From Saccharopolyspora thermophila (GTDB taxonomy: Bacteria; Actinomycetota; Actinomycetes; Mycobacteriales; Pseudonocardiaceae): a stretch of DNA of 64,000 bases. The translations under genes and the position numbers were made by a program. Below are positions 52,954-61,427 of this stretch, one piece after another. Within the stretch, counting starts at the first letter, position 1. Each line of letters opens with the position of its first letter. The stretch spans positions 124,001-188,000 of the forward strand of contig NZ_BMMT01000006.1 in the NCBI RefSeq assembly GCF_014646075.1, in the 5' to 3' direction. A model generated the notes under the pieces. It had not been told where the DNA came from. It saw nothing but the letters and a program-made list of their open reading frames with translations, and ran no database searches.

Positions 52954-54669
52954 TCACCTGATCGGCAGCCGCCCCGGCACGAGCAGTTCGGCGTTGCGGT
53001 CGGCCGGGGTGCCCAGCCGGGTGTGGTCGGTGTGCGGATCGTTGCACGACAGCTCCCGGTACAGCGCGGCCAGGGTGTCCGGGCCGCGGTCGTCGTGGTC
53101 GACCTGGTACGGGCTGTCGGCCTCCATCAGCGTGGTGAACAGCGACAGGGTACCGTCGCCGTTGTCCACCAGTTCGACGATACGGGCCAGTTGCGGGAAG
53201 TCCACGTGGGAGGCCGTGTTGATCTCCCAGAAGCCGCAGTCCGGGTCGTCGGCCGGGTGCGGGGTGATCGCGTTGCGGTGCGAGTGCCCGTTGACCCAGG
53301 CGAGCACGTTCGGGAAGCGGTGCAGCAGCCGCACCACGGTCGCCCCGTCCACGCGGGTCTCGCCCGGCCGGCGGGAGTCGGGCAGCAGCGCCGACATGGT
53401 GCTGCTGGTGTGGTGGCTGAACAGCACGAACAGCTCGTCGGAGACGTGCTGCCGCCGCCTGCGCCCGAACGCGTCGTAGTACCGGGAGCTGCCGCGGATG
53501 AGCACCTGCTCCAGCCACTGGTACTGCGCCAGGCCGAGGGAGCCCTCGGCGAAGCCAGAAGTGTTGGTGGTGTCCAGGCTGATGCCGGTGACGCCGGGCG
53601 CGATGCGGAACGTGTAGTAGGCGACGACGCCGTCGGCGTTGTCCTCGGTGAAACCGTGCCCGACCGGGCCGGGCCCGGTATTGGCCGGGTCGAGGTGGGC
53701 GCGGACGAATTCGCCGGTGGTGAAGGGGCGGCGCCGCTCGTCGGGAGTGACGGTGCGGATGATGCCGCCGTCGAGCAGACCTTCCGCGGTGCGGTGGCCC
53801 CGAAGCAGGGCGGCGACCTCGCGGGTGCCGCGCTCGTCCCGAACGATGATCTTGCGGGAGCCGGTGTACCAGTCCGCCAGGCCCGGGATGAGGTGGTCGG
53901 GCAGCGTGCCGACGACGGTGTTGTCGTGATTGCCGAAGGTGGCGTACCAGGGCACCCGCAGGCCCTCGCTGTCGAAGGGCCGGATCGCCGCGGCGAGCAG
54001 GTCTTCCAGCACCGGGAAGCCCTTGTCCCGGAACCGGTCGGTGACCTCGCCGCCGGGGTGCCAGTACAGCGCGGAGCCGGAGTTCTGCACGCCTTCGTAG
54101 ACCGCGGGATCGCCGGTGTTCTGCGCGACGCGACCACCGTTGAGCACGCCGAAGTACCAGTCCAGTTCGGCGGTTTCGTGGTTGTCGGTGCTGTCCCCGG
54201 TGGTGATGACGAAGTCCATCGGCCGCCCGGTGACCGGCGCCCCGGGCAGTGAGTTCACGCGGCGCACCAGGCGCGAGGCGGCCAGCGCGCCGAGGGTCTC
54301 CTGCGGCCGGAACGCCCCGCCCAGCAGGGGGTGCACGTATTCGAACCGCGCCGGGCTCTGGGCGTCGACCAGGTGCAGGTCGGTGAACTGGATGAAGGCC
54401 GCGATCGCGTCGCGACGGTCGTCGCGTTTCGGGTCGGCGTCGACGAGGTCGGTGCGCACCACGATGGGCCATCCCGGCCCCGCGACCAGGCGCCGGTAGC
54501 CCTCGCCGGGCACCGGGGTCGCGACCGCCTCCAGGGTGGTGCCCGCACCGTTGACGGCCCACGCGCGGGTCCGGGCGAGGGCCAAACCGGTGCCGAGCAG
54601 CCCGCTGCCCAGCAGCGTTCCGGTGAGGGCTGCGGCGCGCAGGAATCCGCGCCTGTCGATCCGAGCCAT
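52954..54669 (-). CDS. Tat-exported metallophosphoesterase (TIGR03767 type)
   Basis: A 571-aa calcineurin-like phosphoesterase. A Tat signal sits at the N-terminus (DRRGFLRAAALTGTLLGSG, twin Arg), so it is exported folded. Metal motifs in order: FTDLHLVDA (D-x-H), VITTGDSTDN (GDxxD), FGNHDN (GNHD), FSHHTS and NGHSHRN (GHxH). Actinobacterial proteins of this type are about 500-600 aa with unknown substrate. The ATG at 54669 begins MARIDRRGFLR. Stands alone between a USP and the MpaB-type gene. Confidence 0.88.
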   Translation of the reverse strand: MARIDRRGFLRAAALTGTLLGSGLLGTGLALARTRAWAVNGAGTTLEAVATPVPGEGYRRLVAGPGWPIVVRTDLVDADPKRDDRRDAIAAFIQFTDLHLVDAQSPARFEYVHPLLGGAFRPQETLGALAASRLVRRVNSLPGAPVTGRPMDFVITTGDSTDNHETAELDWYFGVLNGGRVAQNTGDPAVYEGVQNSGSALYWHPGGEVTDRFRDKGFPVLEDLLAAAIRPFDSEGLRVPWYATFGNHDNTVVGTLPDHLIPGLADWYTGSRKIIVRDERGTREVAALLRGHRTAEGLLDGGIIRTVTPDERRRPFTTGEFVRAHLDPANTGPGPVGHGFTEDNADGVVAYYTFRIAPGVTGISLDTTNTSGFAEGSLGLAQYQWLEQVLIRGSSRYYDAFGRRRRQHVSDELFVLFSHHTSSTMSALLPDSRRPGETRVDGATVVRLLHRFPNVLAWVNGHSHRNAITPHPADDPDCGFWEINTASHVDFPQLARIVELVDNGDGTLSLFTTLMEADSPYQVDHDDRGPDTLAALYRELSCNDPHTDHTRLGTPADRNAELLVPGRLPIR

Positions 54670-54864
54670 GTGACGTCCCCGTGCGTCCGGCACCACCAAC
54701 CGACCCGAAAATATTTCATGTTTCAGTCGATCAGTCCACCGCCGGTGGGGTGACGGTCCTGCGAAATCCGGCCGGCTCAGGCGCCCAGCCACGCCATGAG
54801 GGACCGCGACGCTCGTCAGCGGTCAGCGTTCTCGCGATGACAGCGCCGTAATCCGGTGCGGCGG

Positions 54865-55716
54865 TCAGACAAGGGGGCGGCCGGTGCGGATTCGGCGGCG
54901 CACGTCCCAGAGGAGCGCGTTGAACGGGAAGCGGCGCAGCACCCCGGGGAGTGCGCGGACCACCACCCCGAGCACCGACATCAGCGCGTCGAAGCGGCGC
55001 TGGTCCCGGTCGGTCCACGGCAGGCGCATCTCGCGGCGGAACGGTTCCGGCAAAAAGCCCGTCGTGACGAACCTGTTGAAGCGGCCCAGCAGCAGCGACA
55101 CCGGGCGTGGTAGCCAGGCCAGCATCGTCACGTCGTCGAGGTAGCGGCGCACCGCGTCGTCGATGGAGATCCGCTCCACCTGGTCGTTCCAGTACTTCTC
55201 GAACACCTCGCGATCAGCGGGCCACGCCTCCGGCGGCACCTGCAGGGTGGTGCCCAGGACCGCCCCGTCGCGGTAGAACGCCTCGCGGGTCTGCTCGTCC
55301 GGTTCACCGAAGAACAGGCGGTGCAGGTCCTCGAAACCCTTGTACAGGCAGGCCGCCACCCACAGCTGCAGGTCCACGTCGAAGGCGTTGTAGGACACCG
55401 GGCTGCGCTCGGTGGACCGCACCTGCGCGTGCGCGCGGTTGACGCCGCGCCGGAACAGCTCCCGCTCCCGCTCGGTGCCCATCGTCGCGACCGCGAGGTA
55501 TGCCAGGGTGGTGCGGGTCCGCTTGATCGGATGCCGGAACAGCTGGCCGCTGTCCACCCGGCTCTCCACCACTCCGTAGCCCACTTCCGGCCGCGCCAGC
55601 TGCATGATCACGTTCGCGTTGCCCGCCAGCAGCCCCACACCCACCACCGCGTCGCAGATCCGCTCCATCCGCTGCGCCGTGACCGCCACCGTTCGCCACC
55701 CCCGCGTCAAGGCCAT
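54865..55716 (-). CDS. oxygenase MpaB-family protein (DUF2236)
   Basis: A 283-aa member of the latex-clearing/mycophenolic-acid MpaB-like family. It carries the conserved helical core with RTRTTLAYLAVATMGTERERE, AQVRSTERSPVSYNAFD, LQLWVAACLYKGFEDLHRLFFG and YWNDQVERISIDDAVRRY. These proteins may bind heme b and oxidise hydrophobic substrates; many have no known role. It diverges from a TetR gene with a 62-bp gap and an inverted repeat over its start, so it is probably the target of that TetR. Confidence 0.85.
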   Translation of the reverse strand: MALTRGWRTVAVTAQRMERICDAVVGVGLLAGNANVIMQLARPEVGYGVVESRVDSGQLFRHPIKRTRTTLAYLAVATMGTERERELFRRGVNRAHAQVRSTERSPVSYNAFDVDLQLWVAACLYKGFEDLHRLFFGEPDEQTREAFYRDGAVLGTTLQVPPEAWPADREVFEKYWNDQVERISIDDAVRRYLDDVTMLAWLPRPVSLLLGRFNRFVTTGFLPEPFRREMRLPWTDRDQRRFDALMSVLGVVVRALPGVLRRFPFNALLWDVRRRIRTGRPLV

Positions 55717-55741
55717 ATCTGCACACGCACGTTTTCAGATA
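55716..55741. promoter_or_regulatory. candidate TetR operator TATCTG-N14-CAGATA
   Basis: A perfect 6-bp inverted repeat (55716-55721, 55736-55741) begins at the start codon of the MpaB-type gene and lies 37 nt upstream of the TetR start. Location and symmetry fit an operator shared by both genes. Confidence 0.5.
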
Positions 55742-55778
55742 GCGAACAGTGGTTCCGGCGACCTGTCAAGATGGAGTG

Positions 55779-56402
55779 GTGAGCACATCACCACTGCGGG
55801 TCTACGGCGGGGTGCGGGGCGACGACCGCCAGGCGGAGCGCCGCGCGCAGCTCATCGAGGCCGGCCTGGACCTGCTCGGCGCGGCGGACGGCACCCCGGC
55901 GCTGACGGTGCGCGGCGCCTGCCAGCGGGCTGGGCTGGCCACGCGCTACTTCTACGAGAACTTCGCCGACCGCGACGCGCTGGCGGCGGCGGTCTACGAC
56001 CACGTCGTGGACCACATCGCCACCACGACCCTGGAAGCGGTCAACGGCGCCGCGGACGAGCACGCCAAAATCCGCGCCGGACTGCACAACATCGTGCGCG
56101 CCATCGCGGAGGACCCACGGCGCGGTCGGCTGCTGTTCTCGGTGACCCTCACCAGCCCGCTGCTGGCGCAACGGCGCCTGGACTCCTCGCGGCTGTTCGC
56201 CGCCCTGCTCGGCGGGCAGGTCCAGGACTTCTACGGCATCCCCGGTAGCACCCGCCTGGAGCTGACCACCCAGTTCATCGTGGGCGGCCTGGCGCAGACC
56301 CTCACGGCCTGGCTGGACGGCACGCTGCGGGTCGACGACCGCGAACTCGTCGACCGCTGCACCGAGATCTTCCTGGCCCTGGCCGCCCAGCCGCCGACCT
56401 AG
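55779..56402 (+). CDS. TetR-family transcriptional regulator
   Basis: A 207-aa TetR regulator. The N-terminal HTH is at about 20-65 (QLIEAGLDLLGAADGTPALT, VRGACQRAGLATRYFYENFADRDAL). The rest is a helical ligand-binding domain without known signature. The GTG at 55779 has GGAG close upstream. It diverges from the MpaB-type oxygenase and overlaps the convergent SDR gene by 4 nt at its 3' end. It probably represses the oxygenase. Confidence 0.87.
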   Translation: MSTSPLRVYGGVRGDDRQAERRAQLIEAGLDLLGAADGTPALTVRGACQRAGLATRYFYENFADRDALAAAVYDHVVDHIATTTLEAVNGAADEHAKIRAGLHNIVRAIAEDPRRGRLLFSVTLTSPLLAQRRLDSSRLFAALLGGQVQDFYGIPGSTRLELTTQFIVGGLAQTLTAWLDGTLRVDDRELVDRCTEIFLALAAQPPT

Positions 56403-57163
56403 TTCCCGTGCGGGTCGAACGCGTTGAGCACCGCCACCACCTGGTCGTAGTTGCCGCTCGCCTCGGCGTGGCGCAGGAACTTGACGTTCTCCACCTGGAT
56501 CTCCTTCGCGTCGGGCTGCGACTCCAGCAGCGCCACGACCTCGGCCACGAACTCGTTTAGTGGCATCGCGAACTCGCTGCTGTCCTGCCCGGGCAACAGC
56601 GAGGTGCGCACGGCCGGCGGCACCAGCTCCACGACCCGCACCGCCGTGTCGGCGAGCTGCAGCCGGATCGACTCGCTGAGCATGTGGATCGCCGCCTTCG
56701 ACGCGTTGTAGCTCGGGGTGACCTTCAGCGGCACGAACGCCAGTCCCGAGGAGACGGTCATGATCGTGGCGTCCGGCTGCGCCCGCAGGTGCTCGATGAA
56801 CGCTGCGATCAGCCGGATCGGGCCGAGCACGTTGGTCGTGATCACCGACTCCGCGGACGCCAGGAAGGTCTCCGGCGCGTGCCAGTCCTCGATACGCATG
56901 ATGCCCGCCATCGCGACCAGCACGTTGAGGTCCGGGTACCTGGACAGCACCTTCTTCGTGGCGGCGCCGATGCTCTCGGCGTCCGTCGTGTCGATGCACA
57001 CGGTGTCGATGCCGGGGTGCTCCGCGGCGATCTGCTCAAGCAGCGCGGCGCGCCGCCCGCCGACGATGACGGTGTTGCCCCTGCCCTGCAGTTCGAGCGC
57101 AAGAGCGAGTCCGATGCCGCTCGTGGCGCCGGGGATGAAAACGGTGTTGCCGGAAATCTTCAT
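56399..57163 (-). CDS. SDR family oxidoreductase (DltE-like)
   Basis: A 254-aa classical SDR. Motifs: PGATSGIG near residues 11-18, NVLVAMAGI in place of NNAG, MTVSSGLAF (catalytic Ser) and YNASKAAIHML (Tyr, Lys). The C-terminal part ends with a FLRHAEASGNYDQVVAVLNA pattern seen in DltE-like proteins. The ATG at 57163 was chosen over the longer frame. It diverges from an MmyB-like XRE regulator across 101 bp, which probably controls it. Substrate unknown. Confidence 0.87.
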   Translation of the reverse strand: MKISGNTVFIPGATSGIGLALALELQGRGNTVIVGGRRAALLEQIAAEHPGIDTVCIDTTDAESIGAATKKVLSRYPDLNVLVAMAGIMRIEDWHAPETFLASAESVITTNVLGPIRLIAAFIEHLRAQPDATIMTVSSGLAFVPLKVTPSYNASKAAIHMLSESIRLQLADTAVRVVELVPPAVRTSLLPGQDSSEFAMPLNEFVAEVVALLESQPDAKEIQVENVKFLRHAEASGNYDQVVAVLNAFDPHGN

Positions 57164-57264
57164 ACCCCGAGCGTGCGCGGCGGGGCGGCGCACGTGCAGA
57201 GAGCGTTCATCGGGGGATCCGCGATCCCTGGTTGGGTCCGGCGCGCGGTCCGATACTGGGCACC

Positions 57265-58119
57265 ATGGATCGTGCAGCGCTCGCGGCCTTCCTGCGCCGC
57301 CGCCGGGAGTCCCTGCGACCGGAGGACGTCGGGCTTCCCCGCGGCCCGCGGCGCCGGGCCACCGGGCTCCGGCGGGAGGAGGTCGCGGCGCTGGCCGCGA
57401 TGTCGACCGACTACTACACGCGGCTGGAACAGCAGCGCGGTCCGCGGCCGAGCGAGCAGATGCTCTCCTCGCTCGCCCGGACGCTGCGGCTGACCGAGGA
57501 CGAACGCGACTACCTGTTCCAGGTCGCCGGGCGCAACGCCCCCGCCTCCGCGTCGGCCGCGACCCACGTCGCCCCCGCGTTGCTGCGGGTGCTGGACCGG
57601 CTCCACGACACCCCGGCGCTGATCCTGTCCAACCTCGGCGAGACGCTCGTGCAGAACCGGATGGCCGAGGCCCTGTTCGGCGACAGGTCCGGCTTCACGG
57701 GCCTGGCCCGCAGCGAGATCTACCGCTGGTTCACCGATCCCGCCGAGCGGCTGCGCTACCCGGCCGAGGACCACGACCGGCAGAGCCGGGCCCAGGTCGC
57801 GAACCTGCGCGCCGCCTACGGGTCGGCGGAACTGCGGTCGCGGGCCGGTGAGATCGTGCGGGCGCTGCAGGAGAAGAGCGCGGAGTTCGCCGAGCTGTGG
57901 GAGCGGCACGAGGTGGCCAAGCGCTTCGCGGACCACAAGACGCTTCTGCACCCCGAGCTCGGCGCCATCGAGGTCGACTGCCAGGTGCTGTTCACCGAGG
58001 ACCAGTCCCAGGCGCTGCTCGTGCTCACCGCCGACCCGCGCTCGGAGGACTTCCAGAAGCTTCAGCTGCTCGGCGTCCTCGGGCACGAGAGGTTCCGCGC
58101 CGACGTGCAGCCCGGCTGA
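57265..58119 (+). CDS. XRE-family regulator with MmyB-like C-terminal domain
   Basis: A 284-aa regulator. The HTH lies at about 25-70 (GLRREEVAALAAMSTDYYTRLEQQRGPRPS). The C-terminal MmyB-like region contains NLGETLVQNRMAEALFGD, EIYRWFTDPAERLRYPAEDH and DHKTLLHPELGAIEVDCQVL, which together may bind a fatty acid. Members usually regulate an adjacent SDR gene, exactly as here. The ATG at 57265 starts MDRAALAAFLRRRRESL. Confidence 0.9.
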   Translation: MDRAALAAFLRRRRESLRPEDVGLPRGPRRRATGLRREEVAALAAMSTDYYTRLEQQRGPRPSEQMLSSLARTLRLTEDERDYLFQVAGRNAPASASAATHVAPALLRVLDRLHDTPALILSNLGETLVQNRMAEALFGDRSGFTGLARSEIYRWFTDPAERLRYPAEDHDRQSRAQVANLRAAYGSAELRSRAGEIVRALQEKSAEFAELWERHEVAKRFADHKTLLHPELGAIEVDCQVLFTEDQSQALLVLTADPRSEDFQKLQLLGVLGHERFRADVQPG

Positions 58120-58135
58120 CACGGCGGCCCCGGGC

Positions 58136-59186
58136 TCACCTCGCTGCCCCGGAGCGGTCGATCTCCGCGCGCACCCCCACCAGCCGCACCGGGCGGTCCA
58201 GCGGAAAGCGGTCGAGCGCGGTGCGGGCAGCGGCCGCGATGGCCGCCGCGTCGCGGGTCGGCTCCGGCAGGGAGACGCCGTGCGTGCGGGTGGCGAACCG
58301 CGAGTCCCGCACCGTGACCACCACGCGGCGGGCCAGGGCCGTCGTCCGCGGCAAGGTCGTCGGCGACGGTCCGCGACAGGCGGGCGATCTCCGCGCGCAC
58401 CGCCGCGACGTCGTGCAGGTCCCGCTGGAAGGTGACCTCGCGGCCGTGGGAGCGCGCCTGGTACGGCTCGTCGGTGACCGGCGTCGAGTCGTAGCCGTGG
58501 GCGAGTGCCACCAGCCACGGCCCGATGTTCGGGCCGAACTCACCGGCGAGGTCGGCCATCGGGGTCGCGGCCAGTTCGCCGACGGTCGCGATACCGCGGG
58601 TGGCGAGCTTCTTCGCGGTCTTGGCGCCAACGCCCCACAGCGCGTCGGTGGGCCGGTCCGCCATCACCTCGACCCAGTTCGACACGTCCAGCCGGAAGAC
58701 CCCGGCGGGTTTGGCCAGGCCGGAGGCGAGTTTCGCGCGCAGCTTGTTGTCGCCGATGCCCACCGAACAGGCCAGGGCCGTGCGCTCCCGGACGTGCTGC
58801 TGCACGAAGCGGGCGGTCCGCTCGGCGTCGTCGGTGTCGACGAGCATGAACGCCTCGTCCCACCCGGCCACCTCGACGATGCCGCCGACCTCCCGCAGCG
58901 CGGCCATCACGTCCTCGGACGCGGCGAGGTAGGTCTCCCGGTCGGCGGGCAGGAACACCGCCTCCGGGCAGCGGGCGGCAGCGGTGCGCAGCGGCGTACC
59001 CGAGCGCACGCCGAACCGCCGCGCCTCGTAGGACGCCCCGGCCACCACGCCCCGCTGCGTCGGATCACCGGAGCCGCCGACCAGCACCGGCCGCCCGCGC
59101 AGCTCGGGATGGCGCAGCAGCTCCACGGCGACGATGAACTGGTCCAGATCCACGTGCAGCACGACCCGCTCCACACTGCCCAGCAT
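58136..59186 (-). pseudogene. dinB: DNA polymerase IV (dinB), frameshifted near 58337
   Basis: A Y-family translesion polymerase of about 349 codons from ATG 59186. The first part keeps HVDLDQFIVAVE, GASYEARRFGVRSGTPL, EVAGWDEAFMLVDTDD (catalytic acidic pair) and the HhH motif LWGVGAKTAKKLATRGI. At the GGGCC around 58336-58340 one base is extra: up to there the frame reads ADDLAADDG; the rest (LARRVVVTVRDSRFATRTHGVSL, LVGVRAEIDRSG) is in another frame, ending at 58136. Either a recent frameshift that removes the little-finger domain or a sequencing error. Confidence 0.8.
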
Positions 59187-59238
59187 CGGCGCGATCCGCG
59201 AAATCCGCCAGAGCGGCGGGGTGCGCGACACTGGTGGG

Positions 59239-59718
59239 GTGAGCAAGCGCAGCGCAGGGATCCTGCTGTTCAGGGTGTCCGACACGACGCCGCTGGTCCT
59301 GGTGGTGCACCCGGGCGGCCCGTTCTGGAAGAACAAGGACGCGGGCGCCTGGTCGGTGCCGAAGGGCGAGTACGAGCCGGACGAGGACGCGCGCGCCGCC
59401 GCGATGCGGGAGTTCGCCGAGGAGACCGGGATGTCCCTGGCCGAGCACGAGCTGATGCCGCTCGGCGAGGTCCGGCAGCGCAACGGCAAGCTGGTGACGG
59501 CGTGGGCGGTCGAGGGCGACTTCGACGAGCGGTCGTTACGCAGCAACGAGTTCGAGCTGGAGTGGCCGCCGAGGTCGGGTCGGCGGCAGTCCTTCCCCGA
59601 GGTGGACCGGGCGCTGTGGTGCGACGCGGAAACGGCGCGGGAGAAGCTCAACCCGGCCCAGACCGCCTTTGTCGACCGCCTGCTCGAACTCCTGCGCGCC
59701 CAGGGCCGAATCCCCTGA
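59239..59718 (+). CDS. NUDIX hydrolase
   Basis: A 159-aa NUDIX protein. The Nudix box G-x5-E-x7-REUxEExGU is GEYEPDEDARAAAMREFAEE followed by TGM, with the metal-binding Glu pair. The N-terminal SKRSAGILLFRVSDTTPLVL fits enzymes of the MutT-like type; an Ap4A or dinucleotide phosphate substrate is possible. GTG start at 59239, no clear ribosome binding site, 52 bp from and diverging from the dinB start. C-terminal WCDAETAREKLNPAQTAFVDRL is usual in this subfamily. Confidence 0.87.
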   Translation: MSKRSAGILLFRVSDTTPLVLVVHPGGPFWKNKDAGAWSVPKGEYEPDEDARAAAMREFAEETGMSLAEHELMPLGEVRQRNGKLVTAWAVEGDFDERSLRSNEFELEWPPRSGRRQSFPEVDRALWCDAETAREKLNPAQTAFVDRLLELLRAQGRIP

Positions 59719-59855
59719 TCAGTCCACAAAGGACCCCGGATCGGCTCGCCCGTGAAGATCGAGCGGGCAGTCGAGTCGCTGGACGTGGTCGTCCACCAGC
59801 CGCGGTGGGGCAGGGACGGCGACCTCGCCGCCCCTGCCGGGCGAGCTGGCTCGGC

Positions 59856-61193
59856 TCAGTCGTCGATGGACGCCTCGCGGGTCTCGCGGGCGGCCAGCAG
59901 CGCGAGCAGCGTGACCACGCCCACCACCGCCAGGTACCCGCCGACCCAGCCCAGCCCGTAGGCGCTGGCCAGCCAGGTCGCGATGTACGGGGCGACGGAC
60001 GCGCCCAGCAGACTGGCCAGGTTGTAGGACACCGACGCCCCGGTGTAGCGCACCGCGGTCGGGAACAGCTCGGGCAGCATCGCGCCCATCGGACCGAACG
60101 TCATGCCCATCAGGGCGAGACCGACCACGAGGAACGACACCGTGGACAGCATCGACCCGGCGCCGAACCACGGACCCAGCAGCAGTCCGAACACGATGAT
60201 CGCCATCGTGGTGGTGATCAGGGTGGGGCGGCGGCCGTAGCGGTCGGCCAGCCACCCGGCCAGCGGGATGGTCAGGCCGAAGAACACCACGCCGACCAGC
60301 AGCATGACCAGGAACTGGGAGCGCTCGAAGCCGAGGCCGTTCTTCGCCGTGCCGTGCGCCAGCGAGAACACCGTCATCAGGTAGAACAGCACGTAGGTGG
60401 CCAGCATGATCAACGTGCCGAGCACCAGCGCCTTCAGATCGGTGCGGAACACTTGCGCGAACGGCACCCTGGCCCGCGCGTCGCGCTCCACGACCTTCGC
60501 GAACGCCGGGGTCTCGTGCAGGCTCAGCCGGACCCACAGGCCGACGACCACCAGCACCGCCGAGACCAGGAACGGCACCCGCCAGCCCCAGGAGGCGAAC
60601 GTGGCGTCGTCCATCACCTCGGACAGCACCAGGAACAGCCCGTTGGCGACCAGGAACCCGATCGGCGCGCCCAGCTGCGGGAAGGTGCCGAAGAAGGCCC
60701 GCTTGCGGGCGGGCGCGTTCTCGGTGGCCAGCAGCGCCGCGCCGCCCCACTCGCCGCCCAGACCCAGACCCTGGCCGAACCGGCACAACGCCAGCAGCAG
60801 CGGCGCGAGGATGCCGATCTGCTCGTAGCCGGGCAGCAGGCCGATGACCACGGTGGAGATGCCCATGGTCAGCAGCGAGGCGACCAGGGTGGACTTGCGG
60901 CCGATGCGGTCACCGAAGTGGCCGAACAGTGCGGAGCCGACCGGGCGGGCGACGAAGGCGATGGCGAAGGTCGCCAGCGACTGCAGGGTGGCGGCGGTGG
61001 CGTCCCCGGCCGGGAAGAACAGCTGCGGGAACACCAGCACCGCGGCGGTCGCGTACACGTAGAAGTCGTAGAACTCGATCGACGTGCCCACGAGGCTGGC
61101 GAGCACGACCTGCCGGGTCGAGTTCCGCGGGGCGGGATCCCCCGATGGTCCGGAACCCCGCACTCCGGGTGCTGGGGCGTGACCGACAGCCAT
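59856..61193 (-). CDS. MFS transporter, metabolite:H+ symporter (MHS) subfamily
   Basis: A 445-aa major facilitator with 12 predicted hydrophobic segments. The MHS signature is clear: LASLVGTSIEFYDFYVYATAA in TM1, FGHFGDRIGRKSTL after TM2, GLGLGGEWGGAAL in TM4 and RVPFLVSAVLVVVGLWVRLSLHETP-type TM6 end. These carry organic acids such as shikimate, proline or alpha-ketoglutarate. GAGGAGG precedes the ATG. The 137 bases before it at the 3' side (59719-59855) hold no gene. It diverges from the GH116 gene. Confidence 0.88.
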   Translation of the reverse strand: MAVGHAPAPGVRGSGPSGDPAPRNSTRQVVLASLVGTSIEFYDFYVYATAAVLVFPQLFFPAGDATAATLQSLATFAIAFVARPVGSALFGHFGDRIGRKSTLVASLLTMGISTVVIGLLPGYEQIGILAPLLLALCRFGQGLGLGGEWGGAALLATENAPARKRAFFGTFPQLGAPIGFLVANGLFLVLSEVMDDATFASWGWRVPFLVSAVLVVVGLWVRLSLHETPAFAKVVERDARARVPFAQVFRTDLKALVLGTLIMLATYVLFYLMTVFSLAHGTAKNGLGFERSQFLVMLLVGVVFFGLTIPLAGWLADRYGRRPTLITTTMAIIVFGLLLGPWFGAGSMLSTVSFLVVGLALMGMTFGPMGAMLPELFPTAVRYTGASVSYNLASLLGASVAPYIATWLASAYGLGWVGGYLAVVGVVTLLALLAARETREASIDD

Positions 61194-61427
61194 GGCGCCG
61201 AAACCTCCTCGGTAACACGAACGGACTACAGCACTCTAACCTGTGATCAACCACGTACCGAGACGCGATTCCCACACAGTGGACCTCCTCGCGGGAGGTA
61301 ACGCTCGCCGCTCGCCCGTCCGGATGATCATGGCGCCGCGACGTCCGCCGCGCGACGGGAGATCCCTAAACTTGGCTGGTTCCCTTCCGGAGTCGGGCGT
61401 CGACGCAGCGTGGTCGAGGAGTGCGCC

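Noticed and set aside
57897-61301. A 1134-codon plus-strand frame
   Set aside because: It runs antisense to dinB and the MFS gene; composition is Arg/Gly/His-rich with no domains.
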